35,807 bases of DNA. Origin: Prolixibacteraceae bacterium (GTDB taxonomy: Bacteria; Bacteroidota; Bacteroidia; Bacteroidales; Prolixibacteraceae). The position numbers were made by a program, and so were the translations under genes. Below the pieces are notes generated by a model that saw only the letters and a program-made list of their open reading frames with translations, was not told the origin of the DNA and did not search any database. Position 1 is the first letter of the stretch. Each line of letters starts with the position of its first letter. Location: contig JANQII010000169.1 in NCBI GenBank assembly GCA_028282195.1, positions 1 to 35,807 of the forward strand, read 5' to 3'. This document shows, in pieces, positions 16,195 to 27,900 of the stretch.

Positions 16195-18579
16195 ATGAAA
16201 ACACAGCGGCTTCTATTTGTAATCCTAATGCTGTTACCGGTACTGACAGTAACAATTTTTTCTTGTCAACAAAACAAAAAGTCCAGCCAACTGGCAGATG
16301 ACGGTTATTCCGGTTCCGGCAGTTGCCGTGAATGTCATGAAGATTTCTATAAGCTTTGGGCGCCTTCACATCACGGATTGGCCATGCAACCAATTACGTC
16401 AGCTTTCATTAACGATAAAATCTTATTGGATCAGGATGATATTTTCATGGAAGAGGCTTACTACAAGGCAATCGCAGAGGATACCTTGCTCTATATCCAG
16501 GAAAAAAAAGGGGATGAAATTAAACAATACCATGTGCTATGGGCTTTAGGGGGCAAAAATGTTTACTACTTCTTAACCCCATGGGAAGGCGGACGTTTAC
16601 AGACTTTGCCCTTAGCCTACAATGTCAATACAAAAAAATGGTATAACAATCCGGAGTCAGCTATACGACATTTTCCACATATGGGCGAAGAAACCATAGA
16701 AGACCAGGCTTTAAGCTGGAGAGACCTTCAATACACATTCAACACGTCATGCTATGGATGCCATGTTAGCCAGCTTTCCAATAATTTTGACCTGGCATCA
16801 AACAGCTATGAAACCCACTGGAAAGAACCAGGCATTAATTGTGAAACCTGCCATGGACCAAGTGCAGAACACGTTCGTGTTTGTCGTGAAGCTGGAGAAG
16901 GAAATGTTCCTGAAGATTTAAAAATTATTATAACCAGTACATTTACACCGGAACAACACAATGCCAGTTGTGCACCATGCCATGCAAAAATGAGACCGAT
17001 CACGGAATCATTCATGCCCGGTGACCGTTATTTCGACAACTACGATTTGATTACACTTGAAAATACAGACTTTTATCCGGATGGCCGTGATTTAGGGGAA
17101 AATTACACCATGACCGGATGGCATATGAACCCATGCATTACCAAAAGCGATATGCATTGTGTGACTTGCCATACTTCATCTGGCAGGTACCGTTTTAAAA
17201 GCGACAAGCTTGTTGAAGCAAATAAGGCTTGCACCATGTGCCATGAAGAAAAAGAAGAAGATTACGAAGAACATACGCGTCACCCAATCAATAAAAATAG
17301 TCCGAAATGTATTGACTGCCATATGCCGAAAACATGGTTCGGGCACATGGAGCGTTCCGACCACTCGTTCCGTCCTCCAATGCCATCTGCTACTATTAAA
17401 TTTAAATCTCCAAACGCCTGTAATCTTTGTCATGAAGATAAAGATGCCAAATGGGCTGATGAACATGTTAGAAGCTGGCATAAAGAGGATTACCAAAAAG
17501 AAACGCTTTATATTGCAGGACTGGTTAACGATGCCAGAAATAATGAATGGAAAAGACTGGATGAAATGCTTAAAGCAATTCAAACGAATAAATATGGTGA
17601 AGTATTTACAACATCATTACTCAGGTTATTAGCAAACTGCGCAAATGACAAGAAATGGGAAACGATACTTGAAGCTTTAAAATTAGAATCTCCCTTATCT
17701 AGAAGTGCCGCTGCTACCAGTTTGTTAGGATATAGAAATGAAAATGCAAAGCAGGCTTTATTTGCTGCTGCAAAAGACGAATACCGTTTGGTACGATTGG
17801 CGGCTGCTACTTCATTAACAACTTTTCCTTTAAACGAATTTACTGCTGAAGAGCAAGAGCTATTTAATAAAGTTAACATTGAATACGAAAAGTCTTTAGT
17901 TACCCGCCCTGACAGTTGGAGTGCTCATTACAACCTTGGGAATCATTTGCAGAATCAAGGGAAAACTACTGAAGCACTGGCTTCATATGAAAATTCGATT
18001 AAACTTTATCCTGAAGCCATCATGCCTTTGATCAACAGTAGCTTTCTATATGCTGTAAACGGGCAACAAAATAAAGCCGTAGAAAACCTGCAAACAGTAC
18101 TTGAAATTGATTCTTTAAATGAAGCAGCCAACCTCAATTACGGACTATTAATGGCTGAACTTCAAAACATACCCGAAGCTGAAAAAGCCATGCGCAATGT
18201 TCTTAAAGTAAATGACAAAAATGCTACAGCTGCTTACAATTTAAGCATTATGGTTGCTGCAAAGAGCTTAGACGAAGCATGCACATTTAGCCGTCAAGCC
18301 ATGGAGGCTGACCCAAGTGACCCTAAATTCCCATACACACATGCTTTCTTCCTAAACCAAAATAAAAAACAAGCTGCGGCTGTAAAAATTCTGGAAGGAA
18401 CCATAAAGAAACATCCTTCCCATCTTCAATCTGTCTTTTTACTGGGTAGTGTTTATCTTGAATCCGGGAACAAAGGAAAGACCCTTGAACTTTATCGTAA
18501 AACGCTTCAGTCTGTGGGGCAGGACCAGCAAGCAAGCTACCAACTCCAACAAGCTATAAATCAGGTTGAAAAAATGTAG
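16195..18579 (+). CDS. Octaheme c-type cytochrome lipoprotein with HEAT-like and TPR tail
   Basis: This 794-residue protein is an envelope electron carrier or multiheme oxidoreductase of unknown substrate. A lipoprotein-type signal ends at IFSC (Cys24; Phe in the lipobox is unusual). The N-terminal half holds eight CxxCH heme sites in order: CRECH, CYGCH, CETCH, CAPCH, CVTCH, CTMCH, CIDCH and CNLCH. Many extra His residues could be distal ligands. A HEAT-like stretch follows (SRSAAATSLLGYRN, VRLAAATSLTTF), then at least four TPR units (SAHYNLGNHLQNQGKTTEAL onward). Family members pairing cytochrome c554-like heme domains with TPRs are known, but reactions are mostly unassigned. An upstream TTG start is rejected in favour of the ATG. 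No redox partner gene lies nearby. Confidence 0.85.
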   Translation: MKTQRLLFVILMLLPVLTVTIFSCQQNKKSSQLADDGYSGSGSCRECHEDFYKLWAPSHHGLAMQPITSAFINDKILLDQDDIFMEEAYYKAIAEDTLLYIQEKKGDEIKQYHVLWALGGKNVYYFLTPWEGGRLQTLPLAYNVNTKKWYNNPESAIRHFPHMGEETIEDQALSWRDLQYTFNTSCYGCHVSQLSNNFDLASNSYETHWKEPGINCETCHGPSAEHVRVCREAGEGNVPEDLKIIITSTFTPEQHNASCAPCHAKMRPITESFMPGDRYFDNYDLITLENTDFYPDGRDLGENYTMTGWHMNPCITKSDMHCVTCHTSSGRYRFKSDKLVEANKACTMCHEEKEEDYEEHTRHPINKNSPKCIDCHMPKTWFGHMERSDHSFRPPMPSATIKFKSPNACNLCHEDKDAKWADEHVRSWHKEDYQKETLYIAGLVNDARNNEWKRLDEMLKAIQTNKYGEVFTTSLLRLLANCANDKKWETILEALKLESPLSRSAAATSLLGYRNENAKQALFAAAKDEYRLVRLAAATSLTTFPLNEFTAEEQELFNKVNIEYEKSLVTRPDSWSAHYNLGNHLQNQGKTTEALASYENSIKLYPEAIMPLINSSFLYAVNGQQNKAVENLQTVLEIDSLNEAANLNYGLLMAELQNIPEAEKAMRNVLKVNDKNATAAYNLSIMVAAKSLDEACTFSRQAMEADPSDPKFPYTHAFFLNQNKKQAAAVKILEGTIKKHPSHLQSVFLLGSVYLESGNKGKTLELYRKTLQSVGQDQQASYQLQQAINQVEKM

Positions 18580-18968
18580 TTTATTAATTCGTTCCGCTTT
18601 CAATTATGTACAATGGTTTTTCGTTGATGAAATGCTTTTTCATATTCATGAAAAATTAATCAATTCTTTTCCACTTTTTTGGGTAGGGAATTTATCTTCG
18701 GCGGGGTATAAAACTTGATGGATCGCGTATTTGGTACCAATTAATAATTAACAACTTGACGTGAATAACATTTGGAATAAGACTTTGGTTTTTTCAAACC
18801 ATTTCGTGTAATTTATTCCAGTTTTTGTTCAGGGACACAGATTTTAATTACGATCAAATGATTTTCCAAATAAGCAGGTCCGGTTATTTTGAAAAAAATC
18901 AGGAAGAATTTGCTCTGTTGTCAAAAATCAATTTCATGATAATATGAGCATTCTAAAATTGTTCTACT
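18580..18968. other. 389-base leader region before the giant adhesin gene
   Basis: No gene is visible. It contains an AT-rich hairpin (TTTTTCAT at 18636-18643 with ATGAAAAA at 18648-18655), the GGTAGGG element at 18681-18715, and a small hairpin TGGTTT/AAACCA (18786-18801). No TAnnTTTG box with a good -33 partner stands out, so the promoter is not located. A long untranslated leader is likely if transcription starts at or before the GGTAGGG element. Confidence 0.5.
18681..18715 (+). promoter_or_regulatory. GGTAGGGAA...CGGGGT element upstream of the giant adhesin
   Basis: The stretch GGGTAGGGAATTTATC, then TTCGGCGGGGTATAAAAC, closely resembles a stretch at 34511-34544 upstream of the second adhesin. 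Shared parts are GGTAGGGAA, TTA and CGGGGT at nearly the same spacing. It lies about 285 bases before the start codon. It could be a regulator site or a structured leader RNA; no known family is assigned. Confidence 0.4.
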
Positions 18969-21900
18969 ATGAAAGAAACAGGCAAGCAAATGCTATTCAC
19001 CCTAATCGGGACCTTTTGTTTTTTTAATTTAGTTTTAGGGCAAGTCACCTCTAATAGTCCTTACTTGCCTATAGAAACCTGTGGTAATACTTTCCCTACT
19101 TCATATTTTACTTTAGGCGATCTTGTTTTTAGCGAAACAAGCAATAATGATTTTATAGCTGGAACTACAACCATTACGATAAATCTTCCGGCAAACTTTG
19201 AGTTTAATACAGCCGTGAATCCATCCTTAACTTCAACTGGTAGCAATGTAACTATTATTACCGTTGGAACTCCAGCTTATGCTGATCCACAAACTTTACA
19301 GATCAACATTACAATTTTTGGAACATCTACTGTTGATGACATAACAATTGGCGGATTACAAATTCGTGGGATCACTGCAGTAACTGCAACTTCAAATATC
19401 ACTTATAGCTTTTCAGCTACCAATCCGTTTAATGGACTTGCAGATGGAGCAACTGTAGCAACAGTATCTTCAGGCTCATTAACTGTTACTTCGGGAGGAA
19501 CAGCAAGCAGTGACCAAACCTTGTGTTTAAACGCCACACCAGCCCAGATAACCATAGCTGGAGCCAGCGTTACTTCTGACCCAACTCCCACACCCGGTGA
19601 AACCTATCAATGGCAATCATCAACCGATGGGACAAACTTTGCAGATATTGCGACAGGCGGAACGGCAATTGATTTCAACCCTCCCAACATAACCGAATCA
19701 ATTTACTACAGAAGGCAAACCATCTTAAGCAGAAATGGATTTTCATGTTCTGATTTCAGTACTTCTGTTTTTTTGGAACTGAACCAGATAACTGCCGGCG
19801 CTATTATTGGGAACCAAACAATTTGTGAAGGAACAGTTGCTTCAAACCTTACCCAGAGCATGGCTGCATCCGGATCGGGAACGATTTCTTATCAATGGGA
19901 AGAGAACGAGTCCGGAACATGGAGTGATATTGTGGGTGCTACCAACGCGAACTACTCGCCAGGAGCAATAACCACTTCAACTCAATACAGAAGAAGGGAT
20001 ATTAGTGACCTGGGTGGGGTTATATGCACAGATCACACGAATACCGTTACCGCAACTGTTTTACCAGCAGTTGTTGGTGGTACAGCTGAAATAAGTTCAG
20101 GTGTTCCCGATCAAACTGTATGTTCCAGCACAATACCAGCTACAATATCAGTTACCGGATCATCCGGGGGAACAAGCTATGAATGGTACAAATCTACCGG
20201 TGGATCTCCATACACAATTATTGCCGGTGAAGTTTCTGCAACCTTAACATTTGCAGCGACTCCATCCGAAACTACTTACTATGCCAGAAAATCGATTGCT
20301 AACGGGACAGGTTCAACATGTTCTGCATTCTCTTCCGCTTCAATTGTATATGTAAATGACATTACAGCCGGTAGTATTAATGGTACACAAACGATTTGTA
20401 ATGGGACAAACGCATCGGTACTAACGCAAAATACGGCAGCTTCAGCAACAGGAACCCTTTCCTATCAATGGGAATCAGACGCGTCAGGGAGCTGGACCGA
20501 TATTTCCGGGGCTACCCAGGCAACTTACAGCCCGGGGGCGATTGCGTCAACCACTCAATACAGAAGAAAAGATATCAGCACATTAAACACAATAGCTTGT
20601 ACTGAACCAACGAATACGGTTACCGTAACCGTTTTACCAACCGTTGTTGGGGGAACTGCTGAAGTAAGTTCAGGCGTTCCCGATCAAACTGTTTGCTCAT
20701 GGGATATTCCGGCAACGATATCTGTAACCGGAGGATCTACAGGACTTAGCTATCAATGGCAATCATCTACCGACAATATTACTTTTACGGATATTGCCGG
20801 TGAGGTTGCAGAAAACCTTACTTTTGCGATTGCCCCTTCGGTTACCACCTATTACAGAAGGGAAGCCACAGCTTCCGGTACAGGCTCAACTTGTTCCGAT
20901 GGTTCAACAGTTTCCACCGTATTCGTAAACCAGATTACTCCCGGAATTATTACCGGGAACCAAACAATTTGTAATGGTTCAACAGCGGCAGGGATCACTG
21001 AAGATACAGGAGCTACTCACAGCGGAGCACTCACATACGAATGGGAAGCTAATGATGGTGGTGGTTGGAACACAATTGTCGGGGCAGATTTGGCAACATA
21101 TAGCCCGGGTGCTGTTGCTGCAACAACCCAATACCGAAGAAAAGATATTAGCACCTTAAATGGTGAGGTATGTTCAGATTATACAAATACAATAACCATC
21201 ACAGTTTTAGCAACTGTAGTTGGTGGTACAGCCGAAGTAAGCTCTGGTGTTGCTGATCAAACTATTTGTGCCGGGGATATTCCTGCTGCAATAACAGTAG
21301 CCGGAGCATCAGGGGGTACATCATTTCAATGGCAATCATCTACTGATAATATTACGTTCACCGATATTGCAGGTGAAGTTGGGGCAAGCTTAACATTTAG
21401 TGCATCGCCCGTAGTAACCACCTACTACCAACGGGTTGCATCAGCTGCCGGAGTGGGAGCAACTTGTTCCGGTACATCTACTGTTTCCACAATATTCTTA
21501 AACCAGATCTCTGCTGGAACAATTGCCGGCGAACAATCAATTTGTAACGGGGAAACAGCTTCAATTTTAAATGAAACAGCTGCGGCTTCGTTTAGTGGAA
21601 CTATTACTTATCAGTGGGAGTCTGACGAATCAGGTAGTTGGGCAGATATTGTTGGGGCAACCTCAGCAACCTACGCCCCGGGGGTTCTTACAAAAACAAT
21701 CCAGTACAGAAGAAAAGATATAAGCACTTTAAATGGGGAAGCTTGTTTTGAACACACAAATATCGTAACGGTAACTGTATTAGCCGCTGCAACCGGTGGA
21801 ACAGCAGAAGTCAGTGTTGGTGTAGCCGATCAAACCATTTGTGCCAGCGATATTCCCGCAACCATTGAAGTTAATGGCGGAGCCGGGGGAACCGGTTATC

Positions 21901-24900
21901 AATGGCAGTCTTCTACTGACAATGTTACTTTTAATAATATTCCGGGTGAAGTAGCTGCTGATCTTGTATTTACTGTTGCTCCCTCACAGACTACCTATTA
22001 CAGAAGACAAACCCTAAACAGTGGAGGTGGAATTGATTGCCCTGAATTATCGACTGTTTCTACAGTCTTTGTTAATACAATCACGTCCGGGGTTATTGGG
22101 AATAACCAGACTATTTGTTACAATTCGCTGGCATCCAATATTATTGAATTAGCTTCCGCAGTTCCTGCAGGGGTTTTAACCCATCAGTGGGAATCAAAAG
22201 TTGGAGCAGGGGCGTGGGGACCAATTGGCGGTGAAACAGATGCCGGTTTTTCCCCGGGAGTCCTAACGCAAACGACTCAATACAGGCGTGTAGACACAAG
22301 TACTTTAAATGGAGTTGCTTGTCCAGCTTACAGTAACACAATTACAGTTGAAGTGTTACCTGAAGTTGCCGGTGGAACTTCGGCTGCAGACGAAACCCTT
22401 TGTGCTGATGATATTCCGGCTACAATCAATGTTACCGGAGCAATTGGGGTTTCCGGTCAATGGCAGTCATCCCCGGACGGATTAGCCCCATGGACTGATA
22501 TTTCGGGAGAAACTGGTTTGAGCCTGGCGTTTACAGCCCCAATAACAGCAACCACTTATTACCGAAGGGAAGTTTCAACGACAATAGGAATTTTTACTTG
22601 TACAGAGCACTCCTCGATTACGGTTAAAACATTAAACGTAATGGAAGCCGGTACTATTGGAAACGATCAAACCGTTTGTTATGGGACCATCTTGCCCAAT
22701 TTCAGCGAACTTGCTGCTGCGAATGCTGCAGGTGCACTTACCCATCAGTGGGAATCTAAAACTGAAACCGGAGCATGGACAACTATTGTTGGCGAAACGG
22801 ATGCAACTTATGCTCCGGGGGTTATGACTGAAACCATGCAGTATAGAAGGATTGACTACAGTACGCTCAATACTGTTGTATGTTCTGATATTACAAATGA
22901 AATTACCATAACCGTTTCCGGTGAATTTGATCCGGGAACTGCAGCTCCGGCAACCCAAACTGTTTGCCAGGGAGGTGATCCTGCAATTATAACCGTAACC
23001 GGTGGCGAAACGGTTGGAGTTACCTATCAATGGTATTCATCAACTGATGGGGGAGCAACATTCAACCCGCTAATTGGTGAAACAAGCCCTACCTATAATC
23101 CCCCTCCGGGAATTATGACCTCAACCCACTATTACCGCGAAACGATTAGCGATACACCTGGAACAACTTGTTCAGATATTACAGCTCCTGTTTTTGTTGA
23201 AGTAAATACCTTTGACGCCGGAGAGATATTATCAACACAAACTGTTTGCGGAGGGGATACCCCTGCAACTATTACGAGTATTACCGGTGCAACTGCAGCT
23301 GGTACCATAACCTACAGTTGGGAAAGTTCCACGAATTTAACAATATGGACACCCATTGTAAATAACCAACCAACCTATTCTCCCGGGGTCCTGGCCCAAA
23401 CAACTTATTTTAGGAGGGTAGCTACTTCTAATTTAAGTGGCCTTGATTGTTCTGTCACATCCAATATTTCGTCCGTATATGTCAACCAATTCTCAAATGA
23501 TGCAACCCATGAAGTAAGGATGTGGTATGGCTCAACCGGACCTGTTACCGTTTGTTTCAATACTTCTCCCGGGGAAATCGTTGAAAATTTCGGACTTCAG
23601 GCAACTGTCGGGGCAACAATAAGTTACCAGTGGCAAACTTCAACCGATAATTCAAGCTGGTCAGATATAGCAGGGGCAAACGAAGCTTCATTTGAACCTC
23701 CTGCAGTGACTGCCGATATTTTTTACAGAAGGATATCCACTACAACCTTAAACGGTAAGGCATGTGATGTAGAAAGTAATTCCATTAAATTTGAAGTCGG
23801 CGGGAGTGCTGACCCCGGGAGTGTTGCAACAAGTAACCCCAACAGTATAAGTGCATCCAGCCTGATTGAGATTGTTCCATACAATACAGTCCCCAGTACA
23901 ATCAACAATGTCACATTAGGGAGTGGTGATGGAAGTAATTTTCGTTATTTATGGCTGATCTCTACCGATGGAAGTAATTTTATTGATGCCCCCGGCACCA
24001 ATGATGGGGAAAGCTATACCCCCGTTGATCCTGTACTGCAAACAAGCTGGTTTAGAAGAGTCCATTACAGGACCTACTTTTCCATTGAATGCGGGGTATA
24101 TGATACCGACACAGAAGTCCAGATAATAGTTCCGGGGCCGGGGACCCTTGATGAAGATCAAACAATTTGCATAAATGACGATCCTGCCCTAATCGAATCG
24201 AATACCGGAACAGTTGAAGGAACTTCATATCTAAGCTATCAATGGGAATCTTCTACAGATAACATTGTTTTTAACCCAATAGCAGGGGCAAACTCCATTA
24301 ATTACGATCCATCAGCAGGTCAATTTACAACAACAACTTATCTGCGAAGAATTACCAACACGATAATTGACGGAACTGATTACGGAACAATCTCCTATTC
24401 TGAAACCGATATTGTTACCATTAATGTAAACACCATAACCCCCGGAACCATTACGGGAGATCAAAGTATTTGCCACAATACAACGCCAAACAACATTACA
24501 AATGAAAGCCTTCCTGAAGCACACGGAACAGCAACTTACGAGTGGTGGTCATCAACAGATGGAACAAATTACTCAATCATAACCGGTGCAACTGCATCAA
24601 GCTATACGTTCACAGCCCCCTTAACTCAATCAACCTACTATAAGCGAAATGATATTTCTACATTTAATGGTTTAGCATGCTCTGACTTCAGCAATGCTGT
24701 ATTTGTAGAAGTTACTGAAGTGCAGGGAGGAACAGTTAGTGCCGGCCAAACCGTCTGTACTACAGATAATCCTTCACCAATCACTGTGACAGGATCAGTT
24801 GGTGCTTTTGGCCAGTGGCAGGATTCTATTGCCGGAGGTACCTGGACCAACATTGCAGGAGAACAAAGTACAAACTTAACCTTTACAGCACCGATAAGTG

Positions 24901-27900
24901 AAACCACCTACTACAGAAGAAGAGCATGGTCTTCTTTTAGTGGAGGTAGTTGTGAAAAATACTCTGATATCGCAACTGTAAATGTAAACGCAATAAGCCC
25001 TGGACAGATTGGAAGTGACCAACTTTTATGCTACAATAGCTTAACATCAAACATAACCGTTGTTAGCATGCCCAACGGTTCAGGTACGATTACTTATCAA
25101 TGGGAGAAAAATGACACCGGGACCTGGGGTGACATTGTTGGTGCAAATCAACCAACCTATTCTCCCGGAAATTTAACAACAACTACAATTTTCCGAAGAA
25201 AAGATATTAGCACATTAAACGGTGTAGACTGTACTGCTTATACCAATGAAGTTACTATTGAGATTCTTCCTGAAGTTCAGGGAGGAACAACGAATGGGGA
25301 CCAAACGGTTTGCAGTACGGATAATCCGGCAACTATTGTTGTTACAGGGACATTGGGCACCAACAAACAATGGCAATCTTCTGCTAATGGAACAACAGGT
25401 TGGACAAATATAGCCGGCGAAACCGGGACTTCTCTCGCTTTTGCTGCCCCATTGGCCCAAACAACTTATTTCAGGCTTAGGGTTTGGGAAACGTTTGGTG
25501 CGTTAACTTGTGAAGAATTTTCACCAGTAGCAACCATTTACGTTAATGAGATAGTTGCTGGTGCTATAGGTTCTGATCAATTGCTTTGCTACAATAGCCC
25601 TGTTGCCAATTTAACTGTTACGACCCCAGCCTCAGGTTCAGGCGTAATGTCATATCAATGGGAGAAGAATGATACCGGTACCTGGGAAGAAATTCTCAAC
25701 GCAACTCAACCAACCTATTCACCAGGGGCATTAACAACAACTACCTTATTCCGAAGAAAAGCCATCAGCACTTTATATGGAGATGATTGCCCATTGTACA
25801 GTAATGAAGTTACCGTTGAGATTCTTCCTGAAGTTCAGGGAGGGACAACCAATGGGGACCAAACGGTTTGCAGCACCGATAACCCGGCAAATATTGTTGT
25901 TACAGGGGCATTGGGTACCAATAAACAATGGGAATCTTCAACAGATGGTACGACATGGAATCCTGTTGCCGGCGAAACCGGAACGACACTTGCTTTCTCT
26001 GCTCCAATTACCGAAACAACCATGTACCGTTTACATGTTTGGGAAGTTTCGGGTGCACTTACTTGTGAAAAATACTCCCCTGTTGTTACACTCACATTAA
26101 ACGAAATTAGCCCCGGGCAGATTGGGTCTGACCAGGTTCTTTGCTACAACAGCACCGTTGCAAACTTCTCCGTGGTAACCCCTGCTACCGGAACCGGAAC
26201 AGTATCTTACCAATGGGAAAAAGATGATAGTGGCACATGGGAAGATATAATTGGAGCTACTCAACCAACTTATTCTCCCGGAGCATTGACAAAAACAACC
26301 CAATTCAGAAGAAAAGATATCAGTACAGTTGATGGATCTCCATGCTCAGTATATACAAATATTGTAACGGTTGATATCTTTAATGAATTAGTGGGAGGAA
26401 CAGCTGATGCAGATCAATTTGTTTGTTTAGGGGAAATTCCTGCTTCAATTAGTACCGACGGGATAAAAGGTGCAGAGGCCATCTGGCAACAGTCAACTGA
26501 CGGAGCTACATGGACAGATGTTGTCGGCCAAAATGGTGTTACACTATTCTTTTCAGCAGCCTTAACAGAAACAACTCATTTCCGTTGGAGAACATGGACA
26601 ACAACAATCGATTTAACGTGTGAAGATTACTCAACAGTGAGTACCGTAAATGTAAATGCGATTGAGCCTGGAGAAATTACTGCTGACCAAACACTTTGTG
26701 GGGGTGATTTAGCTGATACATTTACAGAAACCAAGGCAGCTGTTTCCAGTGGATTGCTTTCACATCAATGGCAAAGCTCAACTGATCTGTTCAATTGGAA
26801 CGATATTGCAGGTGAAACAAGTTCAACCTACGGATCATCGCCAGCTGTAACCACTTATTTCCGAAGAAAAGATATTAGTACTCTGGCTGGCAGTCATGTT
26901 TGCTTTGCTTATACAGATACAGTAAAAATTACAATTGACGAATATCCGGTTATTGATGATGCAACAATTGCAGCTAATGATATTACCCCTGTAAGTTGTA
27001 ACGGCGGGAATGATGGTGCTATTAATATTCCTTTAAGCAGGATAACTGGTGGCAATGTTGCCCAGGCTCAAATTGTAGATATTGTTTTAAGTGGAACACC
27101 AGCAGTTGATGATGTATATTCATTAATCATCAACGGAACCGTTTATAGCCATACCGTTGTTTTAAATGCGCTAAGCAACCCTCAGACCAATGATGAAGTT
27201 GCAGCTGATCTGGCTGCTGCTATTTCAAATCCGGCAGTTATTGTTTCGGTTACTGGTGCAACTATTAAACTAACGGCACAGACTGCAGGTTCCCCATTCA
27301 CCGTGTTTGCTTCAACAGGCGCTTCAGTAAATGGAAAAATGACGACTCAGGTAGTTCAGGAAAATAAACTACCAAATGTTTATGAATGGACTGAAGTAGG
27401 TGATCCAACGGTAATTAGTACAAACTTAAGTATTAGTGATTTAACAGGGGGCTATTATCAATTGTTAGTGAGTAATGCTGTTTGTACTGATACTGCTGTA
27501 TTTGAAGTTCCTGAACCAGAACCACTGGTTATCGAGTTAGACACTACCTGCAACAACTCAATTACAGTACGGATATCTGGTGGAAATGAAAACTACGAAG
27601 TTACTTTGATAAAACCTGATGCCAGTACTGAAGTTAAAAATACAGCCGGAGATGTAACATTTAGTGATCTTATAAGGGGTCAAACCTACACCATTGAAGT
27701 AGTGGACGCCCCTTGTACCCAAACATTCACTAAAGTTGCAACAATTCCACTCGGACTCAACATTGATGAAGACCTGATAACTGTTACCAATATTCAATGT
27801 GGCGGCACTGATGATGGTGCTATTTCGCTCGATCCAAACACAATAACTGGTGGAGTTGAACCTTACAAATACTCCTGGAGTATTTTTGACGGTGGGGTAA

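Noticed and set aside
17176..17632. Overlapping frames on both strands within the cytochrome gene
   Set aside because: They have no domains, lie fully inside a well-supported heme protein gene and follow from its base composition.
19494..26943. CRISPR-like or satellite DNA array
   Set aside because: The periodicity is coding: units of about 285 bases keep one open frame with conserved Ig-like residues, and no short identical repeats with unique spacers exist.
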